Shown here: in pieces, positions 47,965 to 57,469 of the stretch
Layout of the letters: every line of letters begins with the position of its first letter
How positions within the stretch are numbered: position 1 is the stretch's first letter
DNA from: Streptomyces cupreus
GTDB taxonomy: Bacteria; Actinomycetota; Actinomycetes; Streptomycetales; Streptomycetaceae
Length of the DNA: 64,000 bases
NCBI RefSeq assembly: GCF_014257025.1
Contig: NZ_JACMSF010000010.1
Coordinates: 1-64,000 of the forward strand
Direction of reading: 5' to 3'
Translations under genes and position numbers: made by a program
Notes under the pieces: model-generated
Seen by the model: only the letters and a program-made list of their open reading frames with translations
What the model was told of the DNA's origin: nothing
The model's database searches: none

Positions 47965-48716
47965 ACGGCCGGTTCCTCCTCCGTGCTGGCCAGGATCTCG
48001 GCGATGTGGACGGGCCGCATCCCGGTCCTGAGCCGGGCCATGGTGCCGCCGATGTGCATCAGACAGGAGTTGTCGGCCGCGCACAGCACCTCGGCGCCCG
48101 TCGACTCGGCGTTGCGCACCTTGTCCGCGCCCATCGCCGCCGAGACATCGGAGTTCTTCACGGCGAAGGTGCCGCCGAAGCCGCAGCACTCGTCGGCGCC
48201 CGGCAGCTCGACCAGCTCGATCCCCTTCACCGCCTGGAGCAGCCGTTGGGGCCGGTCGGCCAGGCCGAGGCCGCGCAGCCCGTGACAGGCCGGGTGGTAG
48301 GTCACCTTGTGCGGGTAGTACGCCCCGACGTCCGTCACCCCCAGCACATCCACCAGGAACTCCGTCAGCTCGTACGTCTTCGGCACCACGGGTGCGAGGG
48401 TCGCGGCGAGCGTGTCCCCGCGCCCCTCCGCCCGGGCCCGCTCGCCCATCCGCGGATACAGCTCCCGCACCATCGCCCCGCACGACCCGGAGGGCGTGAC
48501 GATGGCCTCGTACTCCCCGAAGACATCGGAGAAATGCCGGGCCAGCGGCTCCGCCCCATGCCGGTATCCGGTGTTGTAGTGCGCCTGCCCGCAGCAGGTC
48601 TGCGCCATCGGGAAGTCGACTTCGACACCCAGCCTGGTCAGCAGCTTCACCACGGCGCGCCCGGTGTCCGGATAGAGCGTGTCGTTGACACAGGTCAGGA
48701 ACAGAGCGACACGCAT
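47961..48716 (-). CDS. lutA: L-lactate utilisation protein LutA
   Basis: A 251-residue CCG-domain protein (YkgE/GlpC-like). The two cysteine-rich motifs are TCCGQAHYNTG and ECCGFGGTFAVKN, the second followed by a Ser-Asp pair. LutA binds iron-sulfur clusters in the LutABC lactate dehydrogenase. The ATG has AAGGAGCC about 7 bases upstream. It begins 71 bases after the rhamnulokinase gene, so it may lie on the same transcript. A small TCATCGGATGA palindrome (48736-48746) sits just before it. Confidence 0.92.
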   Translation of the reverse strand: MRVALFLTCVNDTLYPDTGRAVVKLLTRLGVEVDFPMAQTCCGQAHYNTGYRHGAEPLARHFSDVFGEYEAIVTPSGSCGAMVRELYPRMGERARAEGRGDTLAATLAPVVPKTYELTEFLVDVLGVTDVGAYYPHKVTYHPACHGLRGLGLADRPQRLLQAVKGIELVELPGADECCGFGGTFAVKNSDVSAAMGADKVRNAESTGAEVLCAADNSCLMHIGGTMARLRTGMRPVHIAEILASTEEEPAV

Positions 48717-48735
48717 CGCGGCTCCTTGTCGTCGA

Positions 48736-48746
48736 TCATCGGATGA
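48736..48746. promoter_or_regulatory. Short palindrome before lutA
   Basis: TCATCGGATGA (5+1+5) is centred 25 bases upstream of the lutA start, in the 71-base gap after rhaB. It could be an operator for a lactate-responsive regulator, but it is too short to be sure. Confidence 0.35.
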
Positions 48747-48787
48747 GTGAAGGGTAGTGCGGGGCCGCGGCCCGGGGGAGACCTCGC

Positions 48788-50236
48788 TCACCCCCCGGCG
48801 AGCCGGGCCTCGGCCTCCCGCCATCGTTCGGCGTCGCCCCGTGGCTCGTACCGCGTCAACGGCTGGGTACGGGTGAGCAGTTGCCGCCCGTCCGCGAGGT
48901 CCCGGACGAGCCCGTGCGGCCGGGCCTGGACCAGGACGTTGCCGAGGGCCGCCGCCTCCGTCGGGCCCGCCACCACCGGCAGCCCGCAGGCGTCGGCGGT
49001 GAGCTGGCACAGCAGGGCGTTGCGGGTGCCGCCCCCGACGACGTACACGACGTCGACCGGCCGGTCGGCCAGGCGCTGGGCGTCCGCGACGGCCCTGCGG
49101 TGGGCGAGGGCCAGCGAGTCGAGGATGCAGCGGGTGACCTCGGCGGGCGACTCGGGCACCGGCTGCCCGGACCGCCGGCAGGCCTCGGCGATCCGCTCCG
49201 GCATCCGCCCCGGCGCGAGGAACGCGGCGTCGCCCGCGTCCACGACCGACCGCAGCGCCGGCGCCTTGGACGCCTGGAGCAGCAGACCGCCGAGATCCGG
49301 GTCGCCCCAGGCGCGCAGGCACTCCTGGAGCAGCCACAGGCCCATGATGTTGCGCAGATACCGGACCGTGCCGTCCAGCCCCAGCTCATTGGTGAAGTTG
49401 GCGGCCCGGCTCTCCTCGGTCAGCACCGGCGCGTCCAGCTCCAGACCGGCCAGTGACCAGGTCCCCGTGCAGATGTACGCGAACCGCTCACCGGCGCCGG
49501 CCGGGACCGCGGCCACCGCGGAGGCGGTGTCGTGCGAACCGACGGCCGTCACCGGCACGGGTCCGGTGAACCCGGTCTCCTCCAGCACCTCGGGCCGCAG
49601 CAGCCCGGCCGGATCGCCGGGTTGCCGCAGGGGTGCGAACAACTCCAGGTCGATGCCGAGCCGTTGGGCGATGCCGTACGACCAGTCACGGGTCCGGGGA
49701 TCGACGAGCTGGGTGGTCGAGGCGTTGGTCAGCTCGGTGCCCTGCTCGCCGGTGAGCCAGTAGGTGAGCAGGTCCGGGATGAGCAACAGGCGCTGGGCAT
49801 GGGCCAGTTGCTCGCTCTCACGCGCGGCCGTGAGCTGATACAGGGTGTTGAAGGGCGCGTACTGCAGCCCCGTGGCCGCGTAGAGCTCGGCGGCCGGCAC
49901 GCTCGCCCACACCTTCTCCGCGACCCCTTCCGTACGGGCGTCGCGGTAGTGCACGGGATTGCCGAGGAGTGCCCCGTCCGCGTCCAGCAGGCCGTAGTCC
50001 ACGGCCCAGCTGTCGATGCCGACGGAGTCGACCTGCCCGGCCGCCCTGAGCCCGTCCAGGACCCCCGCGTGCAACCGGAGAATGTCCCAGCGCAGCCCCT
50101 CCGGGACCCGCACCGGCCGGTTCGCGAAGCGGTGCGCCTCGGTCAGCTCCAGGCTGTCGGGCCCGACGCGGCCGACCATGACCCGTCCGCTGGACGCGCC
50201 GAGGTCGACCGCGGCGTAGGACTTCACGGCCGTCAC
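48788..50236 (-). CDS. rhaB: Rhamnulokinase
   Basis: A 482-residue FGGY-family sugar kinase that phosphorylates L-rhamnulose with ATP. The N-terminus AAVDLGASSGRVMV and the later SHDTASAVAAVPA and GGGTRNALLCQ segments are typical of RhaB, whose N-terminal Asp-Leu-Gly-Ala-Ser-Ser distinguishes it from xylulokinases. The GTG start overlaps the aldolase/dehydrogenase stop by four bases. It forms a unit with rhaI and rhaEW upstream. Confidence 0.92.
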   Translation of the reverse strand: MTAVKSYAAVDLGASSGRVMVGRVGPDSLELTEAHRFANRPVRVPEGLRWDILRLHAGVLDGLRAAGQVDSVGIDSWAVDYGLLDADGALLGNPVHYRDARTEGVAEKVWASVPAAELYAATGLQYAPFNTLYQLTAARESEQLAHAQRLLLIPDLLTYWLTGEQGTELTNASTTQLVDPRTRDWSYGIAQRLGIDLELFAPLRQPGDPAGLLRPEVLEETGFTGPVPVTAVGSHDTASAVAAVPAGAGERFAYICTGTWSLAGLELDAPVLTEESRAANFTNELGLDGTVRYLRNIMGLWLLQECLRAWGDPDLGGLLLQASKAPALRSVVDAGDAAFLAPGRMPERIAEACRRSGQPVPESPAEVTRCILDSLALAHRRAVADAQRLADRPVDVVYVVGGGTRNALLCQLTADACGLPVVAGPTEAAALGNVLVQARPHGLVRDLADGRQLLTRTQPLTRYEPRGDAERWREAEARLAGG

Positions 50237-52272
50237 CGGAGGAACGCGGCCGCCACACCCGCGTCGACGGGGACGTGCAGCCCGGTGGTGTGCGTCAGCT
50301 CCCCGCCGGTCAGCGCGAAGACGGCATTGGCGACATGCTCGGGCAGCACCTCCCGCTTGAGGATGGTGCGCTGGGCGTAGAACTCACCCAACTTCTCCTC
50401 CTCGACCCCGTACACGGCCGCCCGCTGGGCGCCCCACCCGCCGGCGAAGATCCCCGAACCGCGCACCACGCCGTCCGGGTTGACACCGTTGACGCGGATG
50501 CCGTGCTCACCCAACTCGGCGGCGAGCAGCCGCACTTGGTGGGCCTGGTCGGCCTTGGTGGCGGAGTAGGCGATGTTGTTCGGGCCGGCGAAGACGGCGT
50601 TCTTGGAGGCGATGTAGACGATGTCACCGCCCAGTTCCTGCGCGATCATCACCCGGGCCGCCTCCCGCGACACGAGGAAGGAACCGCGGGCCATGATGTC
50701 GTGCTGGAGGTCCCAGTCCTTGGCCGAGGTCTCCAGCAGCGGCTTGGAGATGGAGATCCCTGCGTTGTTCACGACGAGGTCGACCCCGCCGAAGGCGAGC
50801 ACGGCGGCCTTGAAGGCGCCGGCGATCTGCTCCTCGTCCGTCACGTCGACGGTCACGGCGACGGCCTTGTCGGCACCGCCCAGTTCTTCCGCGACGGCGG
50901 CGGCGTTCGCGCCGTTGAGATCGGCGACGACGACACACGCGCCCTCGGCCACCAGCCGCTGGGCGATGGCCTTCCCGATCCCGCTGCCGGCGCCGGTCAC
51001 CAGGGCGACCCGGGTGGCGAGCGGCTTGGGCTTCGGCATCCGCTGGAGCTTGGCCTCCTCAAGGGCCCAGTACTCGATACGGAACTTCTCGGACTCCTCG
51101 ATGGGCGCGTACGTCGAAACGGCCTCGGCGCCCCGCATCACATTGATGGCGTTGACATAGAACTCACCCGCGACCCGGGCGGTCTGCTTGTCCTTGCCGA
51201 AGGAGAACATGCCCACACCGGGAATCAGCACGATCGCGGGGTCGGCGCCGCGCATGGCCGGGGAGTCGGGCAGAGCGTGCCGCTGGTAGTAGGCGGCGTA
51301 CTCCTCGCGGTAGGCGGCGTGCAGCTCCTTCAGCCGTGCGATGGCCTCGTCGAGCGGAGCGGTCGGGGGCAGATCGAGGACGAGCGGCCGGACCTTGGTG
51401 CGCAGGAAGTGGTCCGGGCAGGAGGTGCCGAGCGCGGCGAGCCTCGGGTGCTCGGCGCGGGCGAGGAAGTCGAGGACCACGTCGGAGTCGGTGAAGTGTC
51501 CGACCTGAGCCTTGTCCTGAGAGGCCAGGGCCCGGACGTACGGCGCGAGAGCCGCGGCCCGCTCCCCGCGCTCGCCTTCGCCGAGAGCCTCGTACCCCTC
51601 GATGACGGGCCCGAAGGGCTCCGCCTTCCCCCTCTCCGCCAGGAAGGCCTCGGCGGTCCGGATAATGTGCAGCGAGTTGCGCTTGCACTCCTCGGAGGTG
51701 TCGCCCCAGGCGGTGATGCCGTGGCCGCCGAGCACACACCCGATGGCCTGCGGATTGGCCTTCTTCACCGCGGCGATGTCGAGCCCGAGCTGGAACCCGG
51801 GCCGCCGCCAGGGCACCCACACGACGGTGTCACCGAAGCACTCGGCGGTCAGCTTCTCCCCGTCGGCGGCACAAGCGAGCGCGATACCGGAGTCCGGGTG
51901 CAGATGATCGACATGAGCGGCCTCGACGAGCCCGTGCATGGCGGTGTCGATGGAAGGAGCGGCCCCGCCCTTGCCGTGCAGGCAGTAGTCGAAGGCGGCG
52001 ACCATCTCGTCCTCGCGCTCCACACCGGGATACACATCGACGAGCGCCCGCATCCGATCCAGCCGCAGCACAGCCAGCCCGGCCTCGGTGAGGGTCCCGA
52101 GATCGCCCCCGGACCCCTTGACCCACATCAGCTCGACATCACCCCCGGTGACGGGGTCGGTGTCGATACCTTTCGCGGACGCGTTGCCGCCGGCGTAGTT
52201 GGTGTTACGGGGATCGGAGCCGAGCCGATGGGAACGAGCGAGGAGGGCGGCGGCTTCGGGATGGGTGGACAT
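50233..52272 (-). CDS. rhaEW: Bifunctional rhamnulose-1-phosphate aldolase / lactaldehyde dehydrogenase
   Basis: A 679-residue two-domain enzyme. The N-terminal class II aldolase domain (residues 1-400, with HVDHLHPDSGIALA supplying zinc ligands) cleaves L-rhamnulose 1-phosphate to dihydroxyacetone phosphate and L-lactaldehyde. The C-terminal SDR domain (TGAGSGIG, NNAG, YSATK) oxidises lactaldehyde to L-lactate. Such fusions are known from actinobacterial and Bacillus rhamnose loci. The SDR product is the substrate of the LutABC genes that follow. The ATG has AAGGAAG upstream. Confidence 0.9.
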   Translation of the reverse strand: MSTHPEAAALLARSHRLGSDPRNTNYAGGNASAKGIDTDPVTGGDVELMWVKGSGGDLGTLTEAGLAVLRLDRMRALVDVYPGVEREDEMVAAFDYCLHGKGGAAPSIDTAMHGLVEAAHVDHLHPDSGIALACAADGEKLTAECFGDTVVWVPWRRPGFQLGLDIAAVKKANPQAIGCVLGGHGITAWGDTSEECKRNSLHIIRTAEAFLAERGKAEPFGPVIEGYEALGEGERGERAAALAPYVRALASQDKAQVGHFTDSDVVLDFLARAEHPRLAALGTSCPDHFLRTKVRPLVLDLPPTAPLDEAIARLKELHAAYREEYAAYYQRHALPDSPAMRGADPAIVLIPGVGMFSFGKDKQTARVAGEFYVNAINVMRGAEAVSTYAPIEESEKFRIEYWALEEAKLQRMPKPKPLATRVALVTGAGSGIGKAIAQRLVAEGACVVVADLNGANAAAVAEELGGADKAVAVTVDVTDEEQIAGAFKAAVLAFGGVDLVVNNAGISISKPLLETSAKDWDLQHDIMARGSFLVSREAARVMIAQELGGDIVYIASKNAVFAGPNNIAYSATKADQAHQVRLLAAELGEHGIRVNGVNPDGVVRGSGIFAGGWGAQRAAVYGVEEEKLGEFYAQRTILKREVLPEHVANAVFALTGGELTHTTGLHVPVDAGVAAAFLR

Positions 52273-52314
52273 GGAGCTTCCTTACTTTTCGAAAGAGGGG
52301 TGAGTGCACTTCCC

Positions 52315-52411
52315 TGGGGGCGCGGGGCTGTGCTGAATTTGCGGCTACCGCCGCGCGGGCTCGACCAGCCACGACGGACCGGTAGCCCGCGACGAACAGA
52401 AACCGGGCAGA
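52315..52411. repeat. Streptomyces-type intergenic repeat with hairpin
   Basis: The 142-base gap between rhaI and rhaEW contains GCGCGGGGCTGTG, then an AATTTGCGGC run and CTCGACCAGCCACGACGG. I recognise these blocks from a repeat scattered between genes in many Streptomyces genomes. GCGGCTACCG (52341-52350) pairs with CGGTAGCCCGC (52380-52390, one bulge), giving a stem that may stabilise or end the rhaI message. Confidence 0.6.
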
Positions 52412-52414
52412 CGC

Positions 52415-53575
52415 TTACGCCCCCCATCCCGCCTGCTGCCCACCAACCCGCTCAGCCACGATCTTCTCGGCCCACCCGGACCGGGCATACGCAGCGAGCG
52501 GCTCGGGGTCCAGCCCCATCTCCTCGCGCACCTCACGAAGAAGCGGCCGCACATCCGTGTTGTACGCGTCCATGACCACGGCATTCGCACCGAGGACGTC
52601 ACCGGAAGCCTGCGCCTCGGCAAGAGAGACGCGGTCCACGAGGAGCGCCTTCGCCGTGGCCTCCTGCACGTTCATCACGGACCGGATGATCGCCGGGATC
52701 TTCGCCTCGATGTTGTGGCACTGGTCGAGCATGAACGCGACCTCGGAGGTGAACCCCCCACCCCGGACCACCTCGTACATGATCCGGAACAACTGGAACG
52801 GATCCGCGGCCCCGACCATGAGGTCGTCGTCGGCGTAGAACCGAGAGTTGAAGTCGAACCCGCCGAGCTTCCCCTCCCGCAGCAGCGTGGCGACGATGAA
52901 CTCGATGTTGGTACCCGGCGCGTGATGCCCGGTGTCGACAACGACCTGCGCCTTCTCCCCGAGCTTCAGACAGTGGGCGTAGGCGGTACCCCAGTCCGGC
53001 ACATCGGTCGTGTAGAACGCCGGCTCGAAGAACTTGTACTCCAGCAGCATCCGCTGCCCGTCCCCGAGCCGCTCGTACACCTCGGCCAGTCCTTCGGCCA
53101 GCCGGTTCTGCCGCCCGCGGATGTCGTCCTGCCCGGGATAGTTCGTCCCGTCGGCGAACCACAGCTTCAGATCGGTCGACCCGGTGGCGTCCATGATGTC
53201 GACGCACTCCAGCAGATGGTCGACGGCCTTGCGCCGCACCGCGGCGTGGGGGTGGCAGATGCTGCCCAGCATGTAGTCGTCGTCCTGGAAGGTGTTGGAG
53301 TTGATGGCGCCCAGCCGGACACCTCGCTCCTCGGCGAACTTCGCCAGCGCGGCATAGTCCTGCACCTTGTCCCAGGGGATGTGCAGGGCGACGGTCGGCG
53401 CGACGCCGGTCACCGCGTGCACCTGCGCCGCGTCCTCCAGCTTCTCCTGCGGCGTCCGTGGCACGCCCTGCTGGGCGAACACCTTGAACCGGGTCCCCGA
53501 GTTCCCGTACGCCCACGACGGTGTCTCGACGGCCTGGGTCTTGAGCGCGGCCTTCACCGCGGCGAGCTCGGTCAC
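52415..53575 (-). CDS. rhaI: L-rhamnose isomerase
   Basis: A 386-residue isomerase of the Pseudomonas-type RhaI family (a TIM barrel using two metal ions), converting L-rhamnose to L-rhamnulose. The metal-binding HH pair in [16 protein letters not shown] and the [12 protein letters not shown] and HIPWDK segments fit. The start is GTG. The gene is the first of the minus-strand rhamnose catabolic unit and is driven by a strong promoter with an operator overlapping the start of transcription. Confidence 0.9.
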   Translation of the reverse strand: MTELAAVKAALKTQAVETPSWAYGNSGTRFKVFAQQGVPRTPQEKLEDAAQVHAVTGVAPTVALHIPWDKVQDYAALAKFAEERGVRLGAINSNTFQDDDYMLGSICHPHAAVRRKAVDHLLECVDIMDATGSTDLKLWFADGTNYPGQDDIRGRQNRLAEGLAEVYERLGDGQRMLLEYKFFEPAFYTTDVPDWGTAYAHCLKLGEKAQVVVDTGHHAPGTNIEFIVATLLREGKLGGFDFNSRFYADDDLMVGAADPFQLFRIMYEVVRGGGFTSEVAFMLDQCHNIEAKIPAIIRSVMNVQEATAKALLVDRVSLAEAQASGDVLGANAVVMDAYNTDVRPLLREVREEMGLDPEPLAAYARSGWAEKIVAERVGGQQAGWGA

Positions 53576-53625
53576 TTCGGGCTCCTGTGACGTCGGTTCG
53601 GAAAGTCTTCAAAAGGGCATCACTG

Positions 53626-53637
53626 TGAAACGATTCA
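53626..53637. promoter_or_regulatory. LacI-type operator O1 at the rhaI promoter
   Basis: TGAAACGATTCA, extended to GTGAAACGATTCAAG, is near-symmetric and lies right at the predicted start of the rhaI transcript (about 53638). On the minus strand it reads TTGAATCGTTTCAC, matching O2 at 12 of 14 positions, so both are probably bound by the LacI regulator at 60459. Confidence 0.78.
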
Positions 53638-53644
53638 AGACGGG

Positions 53645-53673
53645 AAGCTATGAGGCCGCCGGAGGGGTGTCAA
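53645..53673 (-). promoter_or_regulatory. rhaI promoter (minus strand)
   Basis: TTGACA (53668-53673) and TAGCTT (53645-53650) are spaced by exactly 17 bases on the minus strand, a good sigma-70-type match. The transcript would start near 53638, inside operator O1. Confidence 0.75.
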
Positions 53674-53747
53674 CCCCCAAGTCCAAGCCTTTTGCTCGTG
53701 ACTCCGCCGTGACCTTTGTTCATCGAAACTTTTTCGACACGAACCCA

Positions 53748-53777
53748 TTGACGTGACATGCGGGGCGTGTCTAACGT
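53748..53777 (+). promoter_or_regulatory. Promoter of the rhamnose ABC transporter operon
   Basis: TTGACG (53748-53753), an 18-base spacer, then TAACGT (53772-53777) on the plus strand. Transcription would begin near 53784, just before operator O2. The two divergent promoters are about 100 bases apart back to back. Confidence 0.65.
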
Positions 53778-53790
53778 CCCGGCAACCAAG

Positions 53791-53803
53791 TTGAAACCTT
53801 TCA
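53791..53803. promoter_or_regulatory. LacI-type operator O2 at the transporter promoter
   Basis: TTGAAACCTTTCA matches O1 in the sense TTGAAwCsTTTCAC. It is immediately downstream of the predicted transcription start of the transporter operon, so a bound repressor would block it. Confidence 0.72.
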
Positions 53804-53847
53804 CGACGTCGCGAGAGCAGTCCCGCCGACGTCGTCGAGGAGCCCTC

Positions 53848-55365
53848 ATGACCCACCCGTCCACCACGGGTCCGGCCCCGGTTCTTGCGCTCAGGGACGT
53901 TTCGAAGTCCTTCGGCGCGGTCCGCGCCCTGCGGGACGTCTCCCTGGAGCTGCTTCCCGGGGAGGTGCACGCCCTCGCCGGAGAGAACGGCGCGGGCAAG
54001 TCGACCCTCATCAAGACGCTCGCCGGAGTGCACCGGCCCGACGCCGGCCAGGTGCTGCTCGATGGCGCGCCCGTCGTCTTCCACGGCCCCGGCGACGCCC
54101 GCGACGCCGGCATCGCCGTGATCTACCAGGAGCCGACCCTCTTCCCGGACCTGTCGATCGCCGAGAACATCTTCATGGGCCGCCAGCCCCGGCGCGCCCT
54201 CGGCCGTATCGACCACAAGGCCACCCACGCCGCCACCCTGGCCCTCATGCAGCGCCTCGGCGTCGAGCTCGACCCCGACCGGCCGGCGCGCGGTCTGTCC
54301 ATCGCCGATCAGCAGATCGTCGAGATCGCCAAGGCGCTCTCCTTCGACGCCCGCGTCCTGATCATGGACGAGCCCACCGCCGCCCTGACCGGCAGCGAGG
54401 TCGCCCGTCTCTTCGGCGTCGTGCGGACGCTGCGCGAACAGGGCGCCGCGGTGCTCTTCATCTCCCACCGGCTGGAGGAGATCTTCCAGATCTGCCGGCG
54501 GGTGACGACCCTGCGCGACGGCGCCTGGATCGCCAGCGAGCCGCTCGACGGCATGACCGAGGACGACCTGGTCCGCCGGATGGTCGGCCGCGACCTGGAC
54601 GAGCTGTACCCCAAGCAGGACGTCGAGCCCGGCGAGATCGCGCTCAGCGTGCGCCGGCTGACCCGGGAGGGCGTCTTCACCGACGTGTCCTTCGACGTCC
54701 GGCGCGGCGAGATCGTCGGTCTTGCCGGACTGGTCGGCGCCGGGCGCACGGAGGTCGCCCGCGCGGTCTTCGGCATCGACCGCTGGGACGCGGGCGAGGT
54801 CGAGGTGGCCGGACGGAAGCTGATCAACGGCGCTCCGTCCACCGCCATGGCCTCGGGTCTCGCCCTCGTCCCCGAGGACCGGCGCGCCCAGGGCCTGGTG
54901 ATGGACATGTCCATCGAGCGCAACATCGGCCTGACCGGACTTCGTACGACCGTGAAGGCCGGACTGATGGACCGCGGCGCCGAACGCAGCCGATCCCTCG
55001 ACTGGGCCGTCAAGCTCCAGGTGAAGTACGCCCGGATCGCCGACACGGTGAACACCCTGTCCGGCGGCAACCAGCAGAAGGTCGTCCTCGCCAAATGGCT
55101 CGCGACCCGGCCCGAGGTGCTCATCGTCGACGAGCCGACCCGCGGAATCGACGTCGGCACCAAGGCCGAGGTGCACCGGCTGCTCTCCGAACTCGCCGCC
55201 GACGGGGTCGCCGTCCTGATGATCTCCTCCGACCTGCCCGAGATCCTCGGCATGGCCGACCGCGTGCTGGTGATGCACGAGGGCCGGCTCACCGCCGAGA
55301 TCCCCCGCTCCGAAGCCACCGAGGAAACCGTGATGGCCGCAGCCACGGGGAGGGCCGCCGCATGA
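53848..55365 (+). CDS. rhaT: Rhamnose ABC transporter ATP-binding protein
   Basis: A 505-residue tandem ATPase of the carbohydrate importer type (RbsA-like). The first Walker A is GENGAGKST (residues 48-56) and the first Walker B is [11 protein letters not shown]. The second half has the degenerate GLVGAGRTE loop with signature LSGGNQQKV and Walker [11 protein letters not shown]. The ATG at 53848 has GAGGAG 5-6 bases upstream; the longer frame would read through the operator. The stop overlaps the next start by four bases. It energises uptake of L-rhamnose. Confidence 0.9.
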   Translation: MTHPSTTGPAPVLALRDVSKSFGAVRALRDVSLELLPGEVHALAGENGAGKSTLIKTLAGVHRPDAGQVLLDGAPVVFHGPGDARDAGIAVIYQEPTLFPDLSIAENIFMGRQPRRALGRIDHKATHAATLALMQRLGVELDPDRPARGLSIADQQIVEIAKALSFDARVLIMDEPTAALTGSEVARLFGVVRTLREQGAAVLFISHRLEEIFQICRRVTTLRDGAWIASEPLDGMTEDDLVRRMVGRDLDELYPKQDVEPGEIALSVRRLTREGVFTDVSFDVRRGEIVGLAGLVGAGRTEVARAVFGIDRWDAGEVEVAGRKLINGAPSTAMASGLALVPEDRRAQGLVMDMSIERNIGLTGLRTTVKAGLMDRGAERSRSLDWAVKLQVKYARIADTVNTLSGGNQQKVVLAKWLATRPEVLIVDEPTRGIDVGTKAEVHRLLSELAADGVAVLMISSDLPEILGMADRVLVMHEGRLTAEIPRSEATEETVMAAATGRAAA

Positions 55366-56402
55366 CGGTGACCACTCCTCAGCAAGCCCCTGTCACCGAA
55401 GTGCCCAAGTCCAGCGGCACCCGGCTGGTCGACCGTGTCTTCAAGATGCGCGAACTGGCCATCCTGCTCGTCTTCCTGGTGATGATCGCCGTCACCCAGG
55501 CCGGCAACAGCGAGTTCCTCACCGAACAGGGCATCAAGGACCTCCTGCTCAACGCGACGATCCTGGTGCTGGTCGCGGTCGGTCAGGCCGTGGTCGTCAT
55601 CACCCGCAATGTCGACCTGTCGGTCGGCTCGACGCTCGGCATCAGCGCCTTCGCCGCCGGCACCTATCTCCAGGGCGGAGGCGACTCGGCGGTCGCCGTG
55701 GTCCTGGCGATCCTGGTGGGCGTCGGCTGCGGTCTGCTGAACGGCCTCCTCGTCTCTCTCGGCCAGGTGCCCGCGCTCGTCGTCACCCTCGGCACGCTGT
55801 ACATCATCCGCGGCATCGACTCCATCTGGGTCGGCTCCCGCCAGATCACCGCGGCCGACCTGCCCGACGGCTTCGTCGACTTCGGCTCCGGCGGTATCTC
55901 CGCGGTGCCGTGGCTGGCGCTGATCGCGCTGGCGGTGCTGGTGGCGACCGCGTACTACCTCAAGCACTTCGGCAGCGGACGCGAGCTGTACGCGCTCGGC
56001 TCCAACCCCGAGGCCGCGCGACTCGCCGGTATCGCGGTCCGTAAGCGGATCCTGGCCGCCTACACCTTCTGCGGCGCCCTCGCGGGCCTCGCCGGCGCGA
56101 TGTACCTGGCCCGGTTCGGCAACGTCGACTCCGGCACCGGCAACGGCTACGAGCTCACCGTCGTCAGCGCGGTCGTGGTCGGCGGCGTCGTCTTCACCGG
56201 CGGCTCCGGCAGCGTCTACGGCGCCGCCCTCGGCGCGATGCTGCTGACCTCCATCAACAGTGTGCTGCCCGCCCTCGGTGTCAGCTCCGTCTGGGTGCTC
56301 GCCATCAACGGCATCCTGCTCATCCTCGCCATCGCGGTCGACCGGATCGTCGCGCTGCGCGTGGCCTCGGCCCTGAAGAAGAGGAACGCCCGCCATGCCT
56401 GA
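55362..56402 (+). CDS. rhaP: Rhamnose ABC transporter permease 1
   Basis: A 346-residue RbsC-like permease with about ten membrane segments. The cytoplasmic coupling loop [12 protein letters not shown] is typical of sugar importers. It starts four bases before the ATPase gene ends and ends eight bases after the second permease begins. It pairs with that permease to form the membrane channel. Confidence 0.9.
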   Translation: MTVTTPQQAPVTEVPKSSGTRLVDRVFKMRELAILLVFLVMIAVTQAGNSEFLTEQGIKDLLLNATILVLVAVGQAVVVITRNVDLSVGSTLGISAFAAGTYLQGGGDSAVAVVLAILVGVGCGLLNGLLVSLGQVPALVVTLGTLYIIRGIDSIWVGSRQITAADLPDGFVDFGSGGISAVPWLALIALAVLVATAYYLKHFGSGRELYALGSNPEAARLAGIAVRKRILAAYTFCGALAGLAGAMYLARFGNVDSGTGNGYELTVVSAVVVGGVVFTGGSGSVYGAALGAMLLTSINSVLPALGVSSVWVLAINGILLILAIAVDRIVALRVASALKKRNARHA

Positions 56403-57429
56403 CTCCCTGACGCGTGCGAGCCGCTGGTCCGCCTCGTTGAGGTGGGACACAGCGGTCGGCGCCCTTCTGATCGTCGTGCTCCTGCTGTCCTTCGGAACGG
56501 TCGACGGCTTCGGGAACTCGCTCAATCTGTCGTTCCTGATCGGAAACACCCTTCCGATCGCTCTGATCGCCCTGCCGATGACGCTGTTGGTCGTCTCGGG
56601 CGAGATCGATCTCTCGGTCGCCTCCACCGCCGGTCTGTCGGGCGCCGTGATGGGCGCCCTGTGGAACCAGGGCATGACGATCGAAACGGTCATTCCGATC
56701 TGTCTGCTGATCGGTGTCGTGTGCGGGCTGATCAACGGCCTGCTGGTGACCAAGCTGGGGCTGCCGTCCCTCGCCGTCACCATCGGCACCCTCGCCGCCT
56801 ACCGGGGCATCGCGCAGATCGTGCTCGGCTCCGACGCGGTCACCGACTTCCCCACCCAGTACCTGGACTTCGCGTCCGGGCATATCGGCGACACGTTCAT
56901 CCCGTACGCCCTGCTGCCGTTCCTGGTGCTGCTGGCCATCGCGGTGCTCGCCCTGCACGCCACCCCGTTCGGCCGGTCGCTGTTCGCGATCGGCGCCAGC
57001 GAGGAGGCCGCCCGCTTCGCCGGCATCCGGGTCAAGCGCCAAAAGCTGATCCTGTTCACCCTGACCGGCCTGATGGCCTCGCTCACGGGCATCTTCTGGG
57101 CCCTGCACTACGCCAGCGCCCGCTACGACAACGCCACCGGCCTCGAACTGTCCGTCATCGCGGCGGTGCTGCTCGGCGGCATCGACTTCGACGGCGGCAA
57201 GGGAACACTCGGTGGCGCCATCGCCGGTGTCTTCCTGCTCGGCGCGCTCCAGAACGTGATGAGCCTTCAGGACGTCTCCGCCCAGTCGCAGATCCTCGTC
57301 ACCGGTGTGCTGCTGGTGCTCTCCGTACTCGGCCCCCGCGTCGCACGGCAGATCGCCGTCGCACGGGCCGGACGACGGGCGGCCGCCTCGGCGCCGCCCG
57401 TGACCAAGACCCGCACCCCAACCGCCTGA
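56395..57429 (+). CDS. rhaQ: Rhamnose ABC transporter permease 2
   Basis: A 344-residue RbsC-like permease. It has the same fold as the preceding gene, including ASEEAARFAGIRV in the coupling loop and the DLSVASTAGLSGAV-like segment. Two different permeases are usual in the rhamnose and AI-2-type branch of this family. It starts within the preceding gene (8-base overlap), so the permeases are made together. The last 25 residues are a charged, Ala-rich tail. Confidence 0.9.
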   Translation: MPDSLTRASRWSASLRWDTAVGALLIVVLLLSFGTVDGFGNSLNLSFLIGNTLPIALIALPMTLLVVSGEIDLSVASTAGLSGAVMGALWNQGMTIETVIPICLLIGVVCGLINGLLVTKLGLPSLAVTIGTLAAYRGIAQIVLGSDAVTDFPTQYLDFASGHIGDTFIPYALLPFLVLLAIAVLALHATPFGRSLFAIGASEEAARFAGIRVKRQKLILFTLTGLMASLTGIFWALHYASARYDNATGLELSVIAAVLLGGIDFDGGKGTLGGAIAGVFLLGALQNVMSLQDVSAQSQILVTGVLLVLSVLGPRVARQIAVARAGRRAAASAPPVTKTRTPTA

Positions 57430-57469
57430 ACCCTCCGCTCACCCAGCCCCCTGTAAGGAAAGAGCCGTC

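Noticed and set aside
49532..50380. A plus-strand frame opposite rhaB, and the 766-codon frame opposite rhaEW (50275-52575)
   Set aside because: Mirror-strand shadows of strongly supported rhamnose genes; their products have no domain-like sequence.
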